A DNA stretch of 64,000 nucleotides from Erythrobacter sp. QSSC1-22B (GCF_001678665.1 NZ_LZRP01000002.1:248001-312000); one strand, 5' to 3'; positions 28,310 through 40,567 are shown, counted from the first letter of the stretch. The notes: generated by a model from the sequence alone, not told the origin. A program made the numbers and translations.

Positions 28310-29638
28310 TCAGTCCTCGCCGAATTCGTCCGGCGCGGGCTCGGGGCCTTCGCGCGACACCAGCAGCTTGTCGATCCGGCGGCCGTCCATATCGACGACC
28401 TCGAAGCGCCAGCCCTGCTCGATGAAATGCTCGCCCTCCGCGGGCAGCTTGCGCAGCACCGCGAGCACAAACCCCGCGGCGGTCGCGAATTCGCGGTCTT
28501 CGGCGTAGGCGAGGCCGAGCCGGTCGCTCAGCGCATCCGCCGAGAGCGAGCCCGAGACCAGCAGCGAGCCATCCTCGCGTTCGATCACGCCGGGCGCCTC
28601 GCCATGTTCCTGATCGCTGGCGAAATCACCGACCAGCGCGGTCAGCACGTCGACCGGGGTCACGATGCCGTCGAGATGGCCGTATTCGTCGTGGACCATC
28701 GCCATCGCTACATCGGCCTGCTGGAGCACGCGCAGCGCGTCGACCGCGTCGAGCTGGTCGGGGACGACCTCGGCCTTCTTCATCAGGCTGCGCAGGTCGA
28801 CCGGGCGGCCGGCCACCATATGCGACAGCACCTCGCGCACCTTGATCAGCCCCACAACCCGGTCGGGCGAACCTTCCGCGACGGGCAGGCAGGAGTGCGA
28901 ACTCGCCTCGATTGTGGCGCGGATCTGGTCGGTGTTGGCATCGGCGTCGATCCAGTCGAGCTGGTTGCGCGGGGTCATCACCTCGCGCACCGGGCGTTCC
29001 GCCAGCCGGACCACCCCCTGCAACATCTGGTGCTGGGCGTGTTCGATCACCCCCGAGCGGGTCGCGTCGGCAAAGATCATCTGCAGCTCTTCCGCGGTCA
29101 CCGCGGGCTGTCCAGAGGCGCGCACCCCCAGCAGCCGCAGCAATATCGCCGACGAGGTATCGAGCAGCCAGACCACCGGCGCGGCAACCCGCGAGAGGAT
29201 CGCCATCGGGCGCGCCATCACCAGCGCGATCGGCACCGCCAGCCGCAGCGCGACCTGCTTGGGCACGAGTTCGCCGATGACGAGGCTGAAATAGGTGGTC
29301 AGCGCGATCACCAGCGCGAAGCCCGTCTGCGCGGCCCATTGCCCGGGCAATCCCAGCGCCGCCAGCCGCTCGCCCACCGGTCCGCCGAGGCTGGCGCCGG
29401 AATAGGCGCCGGCGATGATCCCGATCAGCGTGATGCCGATCTGCACGGTGGAGAGGAACTTGCCCGGGTCGGATGCCAGCCGCAGCGCGGTCCGGGCGCC
29501 GGGCGTTCCCTTCTGCGCGGCCCCGCGCAGCCGCGCGGTCCGGGCGGAAACGATCGCCAGTTCGGACATCGCAAAGACGCCGTTAAGCAGGATAAGCCCC
29601 GCGATGATGAAGAGGTCGGACCAGGGAAAGGGTGTCAC
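28310..29638 (-). CDS. CNNM/CorC-type transporter (DUF21, two CBS, CorC_HlyC)
   Basis: The protein has 442 residues. Its DUF21 membrane domain (about 1-190) includes LLNGVFAMSELAIVSARTAR; two CBS domains follow (MTPRNQLDWIDADANTDQ; VPDQLDAVDALRVLQQADV), then a C-terminal CorC_HlyC domain (ELGLAYAEDREFATAAGFVL-like). Such proteins are called hemolysin-family but act in magnesium or divalent-cation transport. The GTG at 29638 was chosen because the first membrane helix follows at once; residues upstream look non-coding. No strong Shine-Dalgarno is seen, so the start is uncertain. Confidence 0.88.
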   Translation of the reverse strand: MTPFPWSDLFIIAGLILLNGVFAMSELAIVSARTARLRGAAQKGTPGARTALRLASDPGKFLSTVQIGITLIGIIAGAYSGASLGGPVGERLAALGLPGQWAAQTGFALVIALTTYFSLVIGELVPKQVALRLAVPIALVMARPMAILSRVAAPVVWLLDTSSAILLRLLGVRASGQPAVTAEELQMIFADATRSGVIEHAQHQMLQGVVRLAERPVREVMTPRNQLDWIDADANTDQIRATIEASSHSCLPVAEGSPDRVVGLIKVREVLSHMVAGRPVDLRSLMKKAEVVPDQLDAVDALRVLQQADVAMAMVHDEYGHLDGIVTPVDVLTALVGDFASDQEHGEAPGVIEREDGSLLVSGSLSADALSDRLGLAYAEDREFATAAGFVLAVLRKLPAEGEHFIEQGWRFEVVDMDGRRIDKLLVSREGPEPAPDEFGED

Positions 29639-29772
29639 CGGACGAGCGCTAGCACAATTGTGCGGGCAAGCCACCAGTTGAGGATCGCGGAACACCTGCG
29701 GGCTTCGCGAGTTGGAGGGGGACGGCGCGGAGTGGGCGCGCTTTGCAAACATCCCAATGCCGTGGTCGATCC

Positions 29773-29792
29773 GGTCTCGAACAGACGAGACC
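29773..29792. promoter_or_regulatory. 7-bp inverted repeat in the leader of the OmpA-like gene
   Basis: GGTCTCG (29773-29779) and CGAGACC (29786-29792) flank AACAGA. It lies 29 bp before the ATG at 29822 and leaves the Shine-Dalgarno (GAAGGA) free. It may be a 5' mRNA hairpin or an operator. Confidence 0.35.
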
Positions 29793-29821
29793 CGACCTCG
29801 CTAAAGAAGGACTGAGTTTCC

Positions 29822-30526
29822 ATGAAAAATTCCAAAATTCTCGTCGCCACGCTGGCATCCGTCTCGCTGCTCGGCGTTTCGGCCTGTGTCACCGATCCCA
29901 ACACCGGCGAGCAGAAGGTCTCTCGCACCGTCCTCGGCGGCGGCGGCGGCGCACTGCTGGGCGGTCTGCTCGGCGGGGTGATCGGCGGCAAGACCGGACG
30001 CATCATCGGTGCAGTGGGTGGCGCGGCGGCAGGCGGCTATGTCGGCTATCGCATGGATCAGCAGATCAAGGAGCTCGAGGAAGCGACCGCTGGCACCGGG
30101 GTCGATGTCACCCAGGTCGATGGCGGCCAGGCGATCCTCGTCAACCTTCCCGATGGCGTCACCTTCCAGACCGGCAGCTACACCATCAACCAGACCTTCC
30201 GGAACACGCTCGACCGCGTCGCGCAGAGCATGGTGCAATATCCCGGCAGCCTGATCGACGTCTATGGCTATACCGACTCGACCGGCTCGGACCAGTTCAA
30301 CCAGCGGCTTTCGCAGCAGCGCGCCGAAGCCGTGGCCAGCTATCTGACAAGCCGCGGCGTCGCCTCGTCGCGGATCCGCTCGCAGGGCTTTGGCGAGGAT
30401 CCGCGCTATTTCGTCGGCGACAATGCCACCGCGCAGGGCCGCGCACTCAACCGCCGGGTCGAGATCAAGATCATTCCCTTTGACGAGAACGACGTGCGCG
30501 AGGCGCAGGCCGCGCAAGGGATGTAA
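29822..30526 (+). CDS. OmpA-family lipoprotein with glycine-zipper domain
   Basis: The protein has 234 residues. The lipobox LGVSAC predicts lipidation. A glycine-zipper stretch (about 39-80: GGGGGALLGGLLGGVIGG and GAVGGAAAGGYVGYRM) may insert in membranes. The C-terminal OmpA domain has VYGYTDSTGSDQFNQRLSQQ, RAEAVASYL and LNRRVEIKI, for non-covalent peptidoglycan binding. AAGAAGGA lies about 11 bases before the ATG. A terminator-like hairpin follows at 30557-30590. It resembles E. coli YiaD in layout. Confidence 0.93.
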   Translation: MKNSKILVATLASVSLLGVSACVTDPNTGEQKVSRTVLGGGGGALLGGLLGGVIGGKTGRIIGAVGGAAAGGYVGYRMDQQIKELEEATAGTGVDVTQVDGGQAILVNLPDGVTFQTGSYTINQTFRNTLDRVAQSMVQYPGSLIDVYGYTDSTGSDQFNQRLSQQRAEAVASYLTSRGVASSRIRSQGFGEDPRYFVGDNATAQGRALNRRVEIKIIPFDENDVREAQAAQGM

Positions 30527-30556
30527 TTCCGCTCCGGACTTCCGGATCAATCAAGG

Positions 30557-30590
30557 GAAGGGGTCGGTCGCAGGATCGGCCCCTTCTTTC
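30557..30590 (+). terminator. Intrinsic terminator after the OmpA-like gene
   Basis: GAAGGGGTCG (30557-30566) pairs with CGGCCCCTTC (30577-30586), including one G-T pair, followed by TTTC. It lies 31 bases past the stop codon. The T-run is short, so efficiency is uncertain. Confidence 0.6.
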
Positions 30591-30647
30591 ATCGGGGTTC
30601 CTTTCGTCGGGATTCGTCCCTTCGTCCGGCTTCATCGCCTGCGGCAA

Positions 30648-31436
30648 CTAGCCGTCCCGCTGGACGATCTGCGCCGCACGCCCCGCCAGCCGCTCGACCG
30701 CGGCGCCGTGAATCCCCGGCGCGCAGACGATCACTCCGAAGGCACGCGGATCGCGCTTGTTGTATTCGAGCGTGCGCCCGAAGGCGTCGGTGGTCGAGGC
30801 GCCGGCTTCGCGCGCGATCAGCGCAGCGGCGCCGATATCCCATTCGAAACCCCAGCGCAGCGTCGCCACCAGATCCGCCTCGTCCGCGGCCACCATGGCG
30901 ATCCGCAGCGCGATCGAATTGGGTTTGTCGACCAGTAGGAGATCGCGATCCGGGGCGGGCAGCGAATCGGCCGGGACCCGCGCAGCGGGGAATTCGCTGC
31001 GAGTCGAGGCGCGCAGCGCGACGCCGTTGCGCAGCGCGCCGGCGCCCGCCACCGCGCTCCAGCTTTCGCTGCGCGCCGGAGCGGCAAGCGCGCCGATCAG
31101 CGGCCGCCCCGCGCTCACCAGCGCCACCGAGACGCACCAGCCCGACCGCCCGCGGATGAAATCGCGCGTCCCGTCGACCGGATCGACCAGCCAGATCAGC
31201 GAATTGGCAAGCCGCGCGGGGTCGTCCACCGTCTCCTCGGAAAGCCAGCCCGCCGAGGGCAGCAGCGCGCCCAGCTCGCGCTTGAGAAAGACATCGACCG
31301 CGATATCGGCCTCGCACACCGGCGCGCCGGGCTCCTTCTCCCAGCTCGCCACGGAATGACCCGCCCCCGGCCACAGATCGTGGGCGATGCGGCCCGCTTC
31401 GCGGACGATGGATTCGAGGCGCTGGCTGTCGATCAT
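30648..31436 (-). CDS. Inositol-monophosphatase family phosphatase, CysQ/HisN-like
   Basis: The protein has 262 residues. Metal-dependent phosphatase motifs are complete: LSEETVDD (motif with the metal Glu), [15 protein letters not shown], and the C-terminal [17 protein letters not shown] (WD-x-AA). The family includes 3'(2'),5'-bisphosphate nucleotidase (CysQ), histidinol-phosphatase and inositol phosphatase. The GTRDF and the Asp/Glu pattern favour a CysQ-like nucleotidase, with moderate certainty. The start at 31436 (MIDSQRLE) was chosen over an ATG seven codons upstream. It is divergent from sucC. Confidence 0.88.
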   Translation of the reverse strand: MIDSQRLESIVREAGRIAHDLWPGAGHSVASWEKEPGAPVCEADIAVDVFLKRELGALLPSAGWLSEETVDDPARLANSLIWLVDPVDGTRDFIRGRSGWCVSVALVSAGRPLIGALAAPARSESWSAVAGAGALRNGVALRASTRSEFPAARVPADSLPAPDRDLLLVDKPNSIALRIAMVAADEADLVATLRWGFEWDIGAAALIAREAGASTTDAFGRTLEYNKRDPRAFGVIVCAPGIHGAAVERLAGRAAQIVQRDG

Positions 31437-31550
31437 GAAGAAGCGCGGCAGGTGCACCCGAAGGCGGCACTTTTCAAGCGCGCCCAGACATGCTTATGCG
31501 ACACGAAACTTCCACCCCCAATTCGCGGCGCGACAAGGACATTCCCCAAA

Positions 31551-32750
<1,200 letters not shown>

Positions 32751-32766
32751 ACGGGCGGATTGGCTG

Positions 32767-32815
32767 CTGCTGGCGAGCGCTTGCCCGGTGATTCGGGCCC
32801 GGCGTTCGCCAGCAG
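32767..32815 (+). terminator. Long hairpin just after sucC, possible 3'-end structure
   Basis: CTGCTGGCGA (32767-32776) pairs with TCGCCAGCAG (32806-32815). The stem continues with GCGC/GCGT-type pairs, and an inner stem GCCCG/CGGGC closes a 6-base loop. It begins 17 bases after the sucC stop. There is no T-run, so it may stabilise or terminate the mRNA by another route. Confidence 0.4.
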
Positions 32816-32980
32816 GCCGCCAACCGTTCTCCCGGCGCGCAGGTTGACGTTACGGTAAAGCGGTACTCCCGCCCGGGGGCTTGACCTTGGCCTCCCGGAA
32901 CGCAATGTCCCGCCCACGCATTCGTTAGACAAGCGGCCAGTTCGCGCCGTTTTGCAGCTTTTAGAAAAGGACTTTCGCGC

Positions 32981-33727
32981 ATGAAAATCCTCGTCCCCGT
33001 CAAGCGGGTCATCGACTACAACGTCAAGCCGCGGGTCAAGGCCGACGGCTCGGGCGTCGACCTCGCCAACGTCAAGATGAGCATGAACCCCTTCGACGAG
33101 ATCGCGGTCGAGGAAGCCATCCGGATCAAGGAAGCCGGCAAGGCCGAGGAGATCGTCGTGGTCTCGATCGGCCCCGCCAAGGCGCAGGAAACGCTGCGCA
33201 CCGCGCTCGCGATGGGCGCCGACCGCGCGATCCTGGTCGAAACCGACGATCTGGTCGAGCCGCTCGCGGTCGCCAAGATCCTCAAGGCCATTGTCGACGA
33301 AGAACAGCCCGGGCTGGTCATGCTCGGCAAGCAGGCGATCGACGACGACAGCAACCAGACCGGCCAGATGCTGGCTGCGCTGCTGGGCCGCCCGCAGGGG
33401 ACCTTCGCCAACACCGTCGAGGTCGACGGCGATTCGGTCACCGTGAAGCGCGAGGTCGATGGCGGTCTGCAGACGGTGAAGCTCACCCTGCCCGCGATCG
33501 TCACCACCGACCTGCGCCTCAATGAGCCGCGCTATGCTTCGCTGCCCAACATCATGAAGGCCAAGAAGAAGCCGCTCGATAACAAGACGCCCGCCGATTA
33601 CGGCGTCGAGACCGCGCCGCGTCTCACGACCACCAACGTCTCCGAGCCGCCTGTGCGGCAGGCCGGCGAGAAGGTCGCCGATGTCGATGCGCTGGTCGCC
33701 AAGATCAAGGCGCTGGGCTTCGCCTGA
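32981..33727 (+). CDS. etfB: Electron transfer flavoprotein, beta subunit
   Basis: The protein has 248 residues. With EtfA it carries electrons from acyl-CoA dehydrogenases to ETF:quinone oxidoreductase. Seen are [16 protein letters not shown], the family stretch [20 protein letters not shown], and [19 protein letters not shown], the beta-ETF signature. AAAAGGA precedes the ATG by about 10 bases. etfA follows after 99 bp in the same direction. Confidence 0.98.
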   Translation: MKILVPVKRVIDYNVKPRVKADGSGVDLANVKMSMNPFDEIAVEEAIRIKEAGKAEEIVVVSIGPAKAQETLRTALAMGADRAILVETDDLVEPLAVAKILKAIVDEEQPGLVMLGKQAIDDDSNQTGQMLAALLGRPQGTFANTVEVDGDSVTVKREVDGGLQTVKLTLPAIVTTDLRLNEPRYASLPNIMKAKKKPLDNKTPADYGVETAPRLTTTNVSEPPVRQAGEKVADVDALVAKIKALGFA

Positions 33728-33826
33728 CACAATTCCCGCCACCCGGTTCTCTCGGGGTCGCTGCGGGTCCGATACGCCAAGGCTCTTGGACCGACCGAGG
33801 GCGAACGCAAACAAGGGTTTGAAACG

Positions 33827-34756
33827 ATGAACACTCTCGTTCTGGTCGAACACGACAATGACAGCGTCGCCGACGCCACGCTCGCGGTGGTCACCGCCGC
33901 CGGCAAGCTGGGCGATGTCACCGCGCTGGTTGCCGGCTCCAATTGCGGCGGCGCCGCCGAAGCCGCGGCGAAGATCGCCGGGGTCGGCAAAGTGCTCAAA
34001 GCCGACGATCCCGCCTACGCCAACCAGCTCGCCGAGAACGTCGCGCCGCTGGTGGCCAAGCTGATGGAAGGCTATGACGCGCTGGTCGCGCCCGCCACCA
34101 CCACCGGCAAGAACATCGCCCCGCGGGTCGCCGCGCTGCTCGACGTGATGCAGATTTCCGACATTCTTTCGGTCGAGGGCGAGAAGAGCTTCACCCGTCC
34201 GATCTATGCCGGCAACGCCATCGCGACGGTCGAATCCTCCGATGCCAAGCTGGTCATCACCGTGCGCGGCACCGCCTTTGACAAGGCCGAGACCGAAGGC
34301 GGATCGGCCAGCATCGAGGACGTGTCCGGTGGCGGCGATGCGGGCATTTCCAGCTTCGTCAGCGAGGAAATCGCCGCCAGCGAACGCCCCGAACTGACCA
34401 GCGCCAAGGTGATCGTCTCCGGCGGTCGCGCGCTCAAGGATGCTGCCACCTTCGAGGAAGTGATCATGCCGCTCGCCGACAAGCTTGGCGCGGGCGTCGG
34501 CGCCAGCCGCGCGGCGGTCGATGCCGGCTATGTCCCCAACGACTACCAGGTCGGTCAGACCGGCAAGATCGTGGCGCCGGAAGTCTATATCGCCATCGGC
34601 ATCTCGGGCGCGATCCAGCACCTTGCAGGCATGAAGGATTCCAAGACCATCATCGCCATCAACAAGGACGAGGACGCGCCGATCTTCCAGGTCGCCGACG
34701 TCGGCCTGGTGGCGGATCTGTTCAAGGCGGTTCCGGAGCTGACCGAAAAGCTCTGA
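33827..34756 (+). CDS. etfA: Electron transfer flavoprotein, alpha subunit
   Basis: The protein has 309 residues. It holds most of the FAD site of ETF. The C-terminal FAD domain has [40 protein letters not shown], the alpha-ETF signature [17 protein letters not shown] and [14 protein letters not shown]. It is preceded by etfB and followed by a secreted TonB-domain gene with its own structured leader. Confidence 0.98.
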   Translation: MNTLVLVEHDNDSVADATLAVVTAAGKLGDVTALVAGSNCGGAAEAAAKIAGVGKVLKADDPAYANQLAENVAPLVAKLMEGYDALVAPATTTGKNIAPRVAALLDVMQISDILSVEGEKSFTRPIYAGNAIATVESSDAKLVITVRGTAFDKAETEGGSASIEDVSGGGDAGISSFVSEEIAASERPELTSAKVIVSGGRALKDAATFEEVIMPLADKLGAGVGASRAAVDAGYVPNDYQVGQTGKIVAPEVYIAIGISGAIQHLAGMKDSKTIIAINKDEDAPIFQVADVGLVADLFKAVPELTEKL

Positions 34757-34783
34757 GCGAAGCACAATTCGCGCTTGGATAAT

Positions 34784-34821
34784 GCGACCCTCCTGCGGTA
34801 ATCTGTCTGCGAGAGGGTCGC
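34784..34821 (+). promoter_or_regulatory. 5' leader hairpin covering the ribosome-binding site
   Basis: GCGACCCTC (34784-34792) is a perfect complement of GAGGGTCGC (34813-34821), which ends one base before the ATG at 34823. After one mismatch the stem can continue (TGCGG with CTGCG, two G-U pairs). The only Shine-Dalgarno candidate, GAGAGGG (34811-34817), lies in the 3' arm and would be paired. A temperature- or ligand-dependent translation switch, or simple silencing, is possible. Confidence 0.5.
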
Positions 34822-34822
34822 C

Positions 34823-35740
34823 ATGTTTCGCACAATTGTCTGTATCGCCGCACTGTCCGCCGCCACTGCGCAAAGCGCGATCGCGGCGGAGCCCTTCGCC
34901 GTGCTCGAGCCGAGTTCCGCCTGGAACCTGAACTACGCCGACGAAAGCTGTCGGCTGATGCGCACCTTCGGCGAGGGCAGGGACGCGACCGCTTTCTACA
35001 TCGAGCGCTATGGCCCCGGCGACGGGTTCGCCATGGTCGTAGCCGGCAGGCCGGTCCGCAAAATTGCCTCGCGCACCAGTATCGACGAATACCGGCTGCA
35101 GTTCGGCCAGTTTGAGGGCGGGCAGGAGCAGACCGCGACGCTCGGTGATCTGGGCGAGTACAAACCCGCGCTGATCCTGACGGGTGTCCGCTTCGCCGGA
35201 GACGACGAGGAGGGACAAACTTCGCTACCCGAGTACGACCCGGTCGAATATGCCCGGAAAACCAAGCCGTTCGGACATGAATTCGCGGCCGAGCAAGAGG
35301 CGCGCATCGAATGGCTGGATATAACCCGCGACGGGCGCGCTCCCTTGCGGCTGGCCCTGGGCTCAATGGGGCCCGCAATGGTCGCCATGCGCAAATGCAC
35401 CGACGAGATGGCGCAAGGCTGGGGCATCGATGTCGCACAGCATGCCGCCCTCACGCGGCCGGTCGTTCCGAAGGGCGATCCGGCGCAGTGGCTCAACACG
35501 CACGACTATCCGTCCGGGCTGGCAGCAATGGGTGTACAGGGGCTGGTGCAGTTGCGCCTGTCGGTGGGTCCTGATGGCGTACCCACCCAATGCCACATCC
35601 AGCGCTCGACGCGCCCGGAAGATTTCGACACGATCTCGTGCAAACGTTTGATGCAACGGGCGCGCTTCGAACCGGCCTTGGGCGCCAAGGGTCAGCCTAT
35701 CGCATCCTTCTATCGTGCGACGATCCGTTTCCGGTTGTGA
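34823..35740 (+). CDS. Secreted protein with C-terminal TonB-type domain
   Basis: The protein has 305 residues. A signal peptide (about 1-21, ending SAIAA) is followed by a unique N-terminal part of about 190 residues with no family I recognise. The C-terminal 90 residues ([50 protein letters not shown]) match the TonB C-terminal domain. There is no N-terminal membrane anchor or Pro-rich spacer, so it is probably not an energy transducer but a periplasmic protein using this fold. Similar proteins are frequent in sphingomonads, by my recollection. Confidence 0.82.
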   Translation: MFRTIVCIAALSAATAQSAIAAEPFAVLEPSSAWNLNYADESCRLMRTFGEGRDATAFYIERYGPGDGFAMVVAGRPVRKIASRTSIDEYRLQFGQFEGGQEQTATLGDLGEYKPALILTGVRFAGDDEEGQTSLPEYDPVEYARKTKPFGHEFAAEQEARIEWLDITRDGRAPLRLALGSMGPAMVAMRKCTDEMAQGWGIDVAQHAALTRPVVPKGDPAQWLNTHDYPSGLAAMGVQGLVQLRLSVGPDGVPTQCHIQRSTRPEDFDTISCKRLMQRARFEPALGAKGQPIASFYRATIRFRL

Positions 35741-35778
35741 GGCCAATGCCGACCTGCCGTTAGGCCACGGACAACTGC

Positions 35779-37023
35779 TTAAAATACTCCGCCAAGGAAA
35801 TGCAGTGTCAGCCCCACCAGCCCGCCGACCAGCGTGCCATTGATGCGGATGAACTGGAGGTCGCGCCCCACTGCGTTCTCGACCCGGTCGGTGATGGTGC
35901 TGGCATCCCAGCCGCGTACGGTTTCCGAGACCAGCCGGACGATATGCCCGCCGAAGCGCGAGGTCAGGCCAACTGCGGTGCGGCGGGCGAAGCGGTTGAC
36001 CTGTTGCTGCAACCGCGGGTCGTCGCGCAGCGCGGCACCCATATCGGCGAGGCTGTCGGTGATCCGCCCGTCGATGCCGTCTCCAGAACCGCCGCCGCCG
36101 CGAACCATCTCGATCAGCCGGTGGCGCAGCCGTTCCCACACTCCCTGCCACCAGGTGGCGATGGCGGGATTGTCGAGCATCTCGCGCTTCATCCGCTCGA
36201 CCTTGGCCTGCATCTCGGGATCCTCGCGCAAGCTGCGCGCGAGATCCGCCAGCCCGTCCTCGACCTTGGCGCGCAAGGGATGCTCGGGATCGACCAGCAC
36301 CTCGGCGAGCAGGCGATAGAGCCCGTCGAGCACCGAATTGGCCAGCCGCTCGTCGAGCCCGGTGAAACGCAGCAGCGCATTGGCGCGCTGATTGATCATC
36401 GCCCGGACCATGTCCTCATTGTCCTCGAGCACCAGCCCAGCCCAGCGGATCATGCTGTCGATCAACGGACGATGGCGCCCGTCGGCGATCATCGCCTCGA
36501 GCATCTGGCCCAGCAGCGGCGCGATTTCGATCCGGTCGAGCCCGGTCTTGAGCGCGCTGCGGACCTGCCCGCCGAGCCGTTCGGGATCGAGCGATTCGAG
36601 CACTTCCACGAACAGGTCGCCCGCGCCCGCGCGAATCCGACCCCCGCCCTGCTCGGCCGGCTCGGTGAGATAGCGCCCGACCGCCTGCGCCAGATTCATC
36701 GCGCGCATCCGCCGCGCCACCACCGCGGGAGTAAGGAAATTGTCGCGCAGGAACTGCGCCATGGTGTCGGCGATGCGATCCTTGTTTTCGGGAATGATCG
36801 CGGTGTGCGGGATCGGCAGGCCCAGCGGGCGGCGGAACAGCGCGGTGACCGCGAACCAGTCCGCCAGACCGCCGACCATCGCCGCTTCGGAGAAGGCGTG
36901 GACATAGCCCCAGGCGGGATGCAGATCGAGGTAGCGGCCCGAGAGCACGAACACCGCGGCCATGAGGAAGAGCATCCCGGTCGCGGTCCAGCGCATCCGG
37001 CGCACCCGGTCCTGGTTCAGCAT
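35779..37023 (-). CDS. DUF445 family membrane protein
   Basis: The protein has 414 residues. A membrane segment near the N-terminus (TATGMLFLMAAVFVLSGRYL) is followed by the DUF445 signature AAMVGGLADWFAVTALFRRP and IPHTAIIPENKDRIADTMAQFL, then long helices, and a C-terminal hydrophobic stretch (NGTLVGGLVGLTLHFLGG). Function unknown; E. coli YjiN is a relative. The ATG at 37023 was chosen; an alternative start 13 codons upstream reads into the gap before the RND permease gene. Confidence 0.88.
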   Translation of the reverse strand: MLNQDRVRRMRWTATGMLFLMAAVFVLSGRYLDLHPAWGYVHAFSEAAMVGGLADWFAVTALFRRPLGLPIPHTAIIPENKDRIADTMAQFLRDNFLTPAVVARRMRAMNLAQAVGRYLTEPAEQGGGRIRAGAGDLFVEVLESLDPERLGGQVRSALKTGLDRIEIAPLLGQMLEAMIADGRHRPLIDSMIRWAGLVLEDNEDMVRAMINQRANALLRFTGLDERLANSVLDGLYRLLAEVLVDPEHPLRAKVEDGLADLARSLREDPEMQAKVERMKREMLDNPAIATWWQGVWERLRHRLIEMVRGGGGSGDGIDGRITDSLADMGAALRDDPRLQQQVNRFARRTAVGLTSRFGGHIVRLVSETVRGWDASTITDRVENAVGRDLQFIRINGTLVGGLVGLTLHFLGGVF

Positions 37024-37078
37024 TTCGCCGGGGGCGACCCGAACGCGGGACCGGGAAAGCAAGCCGCCACGGGATTTG

Positions 37079-40000
37079 TCACTCGGCAGGAGCGACCTCC
37101 CCCTCGCGCTGGTCGCGGTCCTCGTCGCCGGGGCGATAGGTCAGGAACTTGTTGCGCATCCACGGACCGAGGCGCCGTTCGACCCCGTCGGCGAGGCTGA
37201 AGCCCGCGGGAACAATCAGCAGCGTCAGCACGGTCGAAAGTATCAGTCCGCCGATCACCATCGTCCCCATCGGAGCGCGGAAGGCGCCGTCGCCCGAGCC
37301 GATCAGACCCGACAGAGAGACCGGGACCATGCCCGCAGTCATTGCCACGGTGGTCATCACGATCGGCTGGGCGCGCTTGTGGCCGGCATCCATGATCGCC
37401 GCGAACTTCTCCTTGCCGTCTGCCATTGCCTCGATCGCGAAATCGATCAGCAGGATCGAGTTCTTCGACACGATCCCCAGCAAGAGCAGGACGCCGATAT
37501 AGACCGGCATGGATTGCGGCTGGCCGATGATCCAGACCAGGAAGATGCCGCCCAGCGGGGCGAGCAGCAGCGAGGTCATGTTGACCAGCGGGCTCATCAG
37601 CCGCTTGTAGAGCAACACCAGCACCGCGAAGACCAGCAGGAAGCCCGCAAGGATCGCGATGACGAGGCTGTTGAGCATCTCGGCCTGCCATTCGTCCTCG
37701 CCCACCACATCGCGCGCCACACCCAGGGGCAGGTTCTGGAGCACCGGAAGCTTGTCGATTTCCGCCTGAGCCTCGCCCTTGATGACCCCCTGCGCCAGAT
37801 CGGCACCCACCAGCACCCGGCGGTTCTGGTTGTAACGCTGGATCGTGGTCGGGCCGGAGCCGAAGCTGATCTCGGCAACGCGCGACAGCGGCACGGTCCC
37901 GCCGCTGCGGGTCTGGACGGGCAGGTTCTCGATCGTCACCAAGCTTTCGCGCGACAGTTCGGGCAGCTTGACCCGGATCGGTATCTGGCGATCGGAGAGC
38001 GAGAATTTCGCCGCATTCTGCTCGATCTCGCCCATCGTGGCGATCCGGATGGTGCGGCTTAGCTCGGCGGTGGTGACGCCCAGTTCCGCGGCCAGATCGG
38101 CCCGCGGTTCGATGATCAGTTCGGGCCGGTTGATGTCGGCACTGATTCGCGGCGCGACCAGCATCTCGATCCCCTTCATCTGCTCGACCAGCGCCGCCGC
38201 GGTCTGTTCGAGCTGCTCGGGGTCTGAGCCTACGAGCATGATGGTCATGTCGCGCCCGCTGCCAAAGCCGCCTGATTGCGAGGCGAAGCGCACCCGCGCA
38301 TCGGCGATCTGCGACAGCGCGGGCGCAAGGCTGCGCTCGAACTCTATCGAGCTGCGCTCGCGGTCTTCCTTGAGCGTGATGTAAAGCGTCGCCTGACCTT
38401 CGCGGACGCGCTCGAGCGCCAGGTCTACCTCAGGCTGTTCATAGAGCAGCGCCGCGACCTGATCGGTGACGCGCTCGGTCGTCTCGAGCGTGGTCCCGGG
38501 CACCATCTCGATCTCGATGCGCGAATTCTCGCTGTCGGTGGTGGGCTGGAACTGCGCCGGTACATTCATGAACAGCAGCACGGTGAGCAGCAGCGCGAAA
38601 TAACCGATCCCGACCATCCAGATACGATGGTCGAGGAAGCGGGCGGACAGGTAGCGCCAGCCATTCGCGGTCCGGGTGCCAGCAAGCGAAGTCAGCAACC
38701 GACCCAACTGGAAGACCAGCACCGCGGCGATGAAGCCCGCAGCCAGAGCGATAATGATCTCGAGGATGGAGAACAGCTTCTCGACCACGATGAAGGCCGG
38801 GCCCTGATCGTTCGAATCGGCACCGGCGGGGGTGACGGCGTCGCCCATGACGGTGGGCACGTCGAAGCCCGAGATGATGTTGAACACGAAGAAGACGGCG
38901 GCGGCGGACGCACCCAGCACCGCAAGCACCGTGGCCAGCAGGCAGAGGGCATAGACGAAGCGATGGCGCGGCGGCTCGACCGATTCGCGCCTGGCGAACA
39001 TCTTGCCGCGATTGAGCGTCCATTCGAGGACCCGCATATAGCGGTCCATCCACTTGCCCTCGCCATGTTCGGCATGGCCATGCGCCTTGAGGAAATAGGC
39101 CGCCAGCATCGGGGTGATCATCCGCGCCACGGCGAGCGACATCAGCACCGCGATCACCACGGTGATGCCGAAATTCTTGAAGAACTGGCCGGGAATGCCG
39201 GGCATCAACCCGACCGGCAGGAACACCGCGACGATGCAGAAACTAGTCGCCACGACGGGTAGGCCGATTTCATCCGCCGCGTCGATCGATGCCTGATAGG
39301 CGGTCTTGCCCATCCGCATGTGTCGGACGATGTTCTCGATCTCGACGATGGCATCGTCGACCAGCACGCCCGCCACCAGCCCCAATGCGAGCAGCGAGAG
39401 CTGGTTGAGGTTGAAACCCAGCAGATCCATGAACCAGAAGGTCGGGATCGCCGACAGCGGGATCGCGACCGCGGAAATGGCGGTGGCGCGCCAGTCGCGC
39501 AGGAAGAAGAACACCACCACGACCGCCAGGATGGCGCCCTCGATCATCGCCGCCATCGAGCTTTCATATTGCTCGAGCGTGTATTTGACGGTGTTGAACA
39601 GCGGTACGAAGGTGACGCCGGGGTTTTCCGCCTCGATCGCGGCGATTTCTTCGACCGCGAGGTCGAAAGTGGTCACGTCCGACGCGCCCTTGGCACGCGA
39701 CATCGCGAAATTGACCACCTCCTTGTCGCGCACCTTGCTGATCGAGGTGCGTTCGGAATAGCCGTCGCGCACCGTGGCGACATCGGACAGCTTGACGGTG
39801 GTGCCATTGCCCAGCTGGATCTGGCGCTGGCCCAGCTCGAAAGCGGTTTCGCTGCTGCCCAGCACACGGACCGACTGGCGCGTGCCGCCGACCTCGGTCA
39901 TCCCGCCCGCGGCGTCGATATTGGTCGAACGCAGGGTGTTGTTGATCTGGCTGGCGGTGACGCCATAGGCCTGCATCCGATCGAGATCGAGAATGACCTC

Positions 40001-40561
40001 GATCTCGCGATCGACCCCGGCGAAGCGGTTGACCTCGGCCATCCCCTCGACGCCGAGCAGTCGCTTGGCGACGACATCGTCGATGAACCAGCTGAGCTGC
40101 TCGATCGTCATGTCGTCGGCTTCGACCGCGTAGATCGCGAGGAAACCGCCGGCTATTTCCTGCTTGGAGACGCGCGGCTCGAGGATCCCCTCGGGCAGGC
40201 TGCCGCGAATGGTGTCGACGGCGTTCTTGACCTCGACTGTGGCATCATTGGGATCGATGCCGATCTCGAATTCGATGAAGGTGTTGGAATTGCCTTCGCT
40301 GGCGGTCGAATTGATCGTCTTGACGCCATTGATCGAACGGACCGCGGATTCGACCAGCTGGGTAATCTGGTTCTCGATCTCGGTCGGCGCGGCACCAGGC
40401 TGCGAGATCGAGACGCTGACCGCGGGAAATTCGATGTCGGGATTGTTGACCACATCCATCTGCGCGAAGGCGAGCAGACCGGCGAACAGCAGCGCGGTGA
40501 ACGCGACCAGCGGGATCACCGGATTGCGGATCGACCAGGCGGAGATGTTCTGGAAGTTCAT
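37079..40561 (-). CDS. RND-family efflux permease (AcrB/MexF type) with an extra insertion
   Basis: The protein has 1160 residues, about 110 longer than usual. It is the inner-membrane proton-driven pump of a tripartite efflux system. The N-terminus [20 protein letters not shown], two porter regions and [20 protein letters not shown] (proton-relay Asp 402-403) are standard. Between the sixth and seventh core helices there is an insertion (about 521-640) with two more hydrophobic segments (about 535-563 and 598-622). The substrate is unknown. Its gene lies 6 bp after the adaptor gene. Confidence 0.95.
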   Translation of the reverse strand: MNFQNISAWSIRNPVIPLVAFTALLFAGLLAFAQMDVVNNPDIEFPAVSVSISQPGAAPTEIENQITQLVESAVRSINGVKTINSTASEGNSNTFIEFEIGIDPNDATVEVKNAVDTIRGSLPEGILEPRVSKQEIAGGFLAIYAVEADDMTIEQLSWFIDDVVAKRLLGVEGMAEVNRFAGVDREIEVILDLDRMQAYGVTASQINNTLRSTNIDAAGGMTEVGGTRQSVRVLGSSETAFELGQRQIQLGNGTTVKLSDVATVRDGYSERTSISKVRDKEVVNFAMSRAKGASDVTTFDLAVEEIAAIEAENPGVTFVPLFNTVKYTLEQYESSMAAMIEGAILAVVVVFFFLRDWRATAISAVAIPLSAIPTFWFMDLLGFNLNQLSLLALGLVAGVLVDDAIVEIENIVRHMRMGKTAYQASIDAADEIGLPVVATSFCIVAVFLPVGLMPGIPGQFFKNFGITVVIAVLMSLAVARMITPMLAAYFLKAHGHAEHGEGKWMDRYMRVLEWTLNRGKMFARRESVEPPRHRFVYALCLLATVLAVLGASAAAVFFVFNIISGFDVPTVMGDAVTPAGADSNDQGPAFIVVEKLFSILEIIIALAAGFIAAVLVFQLGRLLTSLAGTRTANGWRYLSARFLDHRIWMVGIGYFALLLTVLLFMNVPAQFQPTTDSENSRIEIEMVPGTTLETTERVTDQVAALLYEQPEVDLALERVREGQATLYITLKEDRERSSIEFERSLAPALSQIADARVRFASQSGGFGSGRDMTIMLVGSDPEQLEQTAAALVEQMKGIEMLVAPRISADINRPELIIEPRADLAAELGVTTAELSRTIRIATMGEIEQNAAKFSLSDRQIPIRVKLPELSRESLVTIENLPVQTRSGGTVPLSRVAEISFGSGPTTIQRYNQNRRVLVGADLAQGVIKGEAQAEIDKLPVLQNLPLGVARDVVGEDEWQAEMLNSLVIAILAGFLLVFAVLVLLYKRLMSPLVNMTSLLLAPLGGIFLVWIIGQPQSMPVYIGVLLLLGIVSKNSILLIDFAIEAMADGKEKFAAIMDAGHKRAQPIVMTTVAMTAGMVPVSLSGLIGSGDGAFRAPMGTMVIGGLILSTVLTLLIVPAGFSLADGVERRLGPWMRNKFLTYRPGDEDRDQREGEVAPAE

Positions 40562-40567
40562 CGCGCG

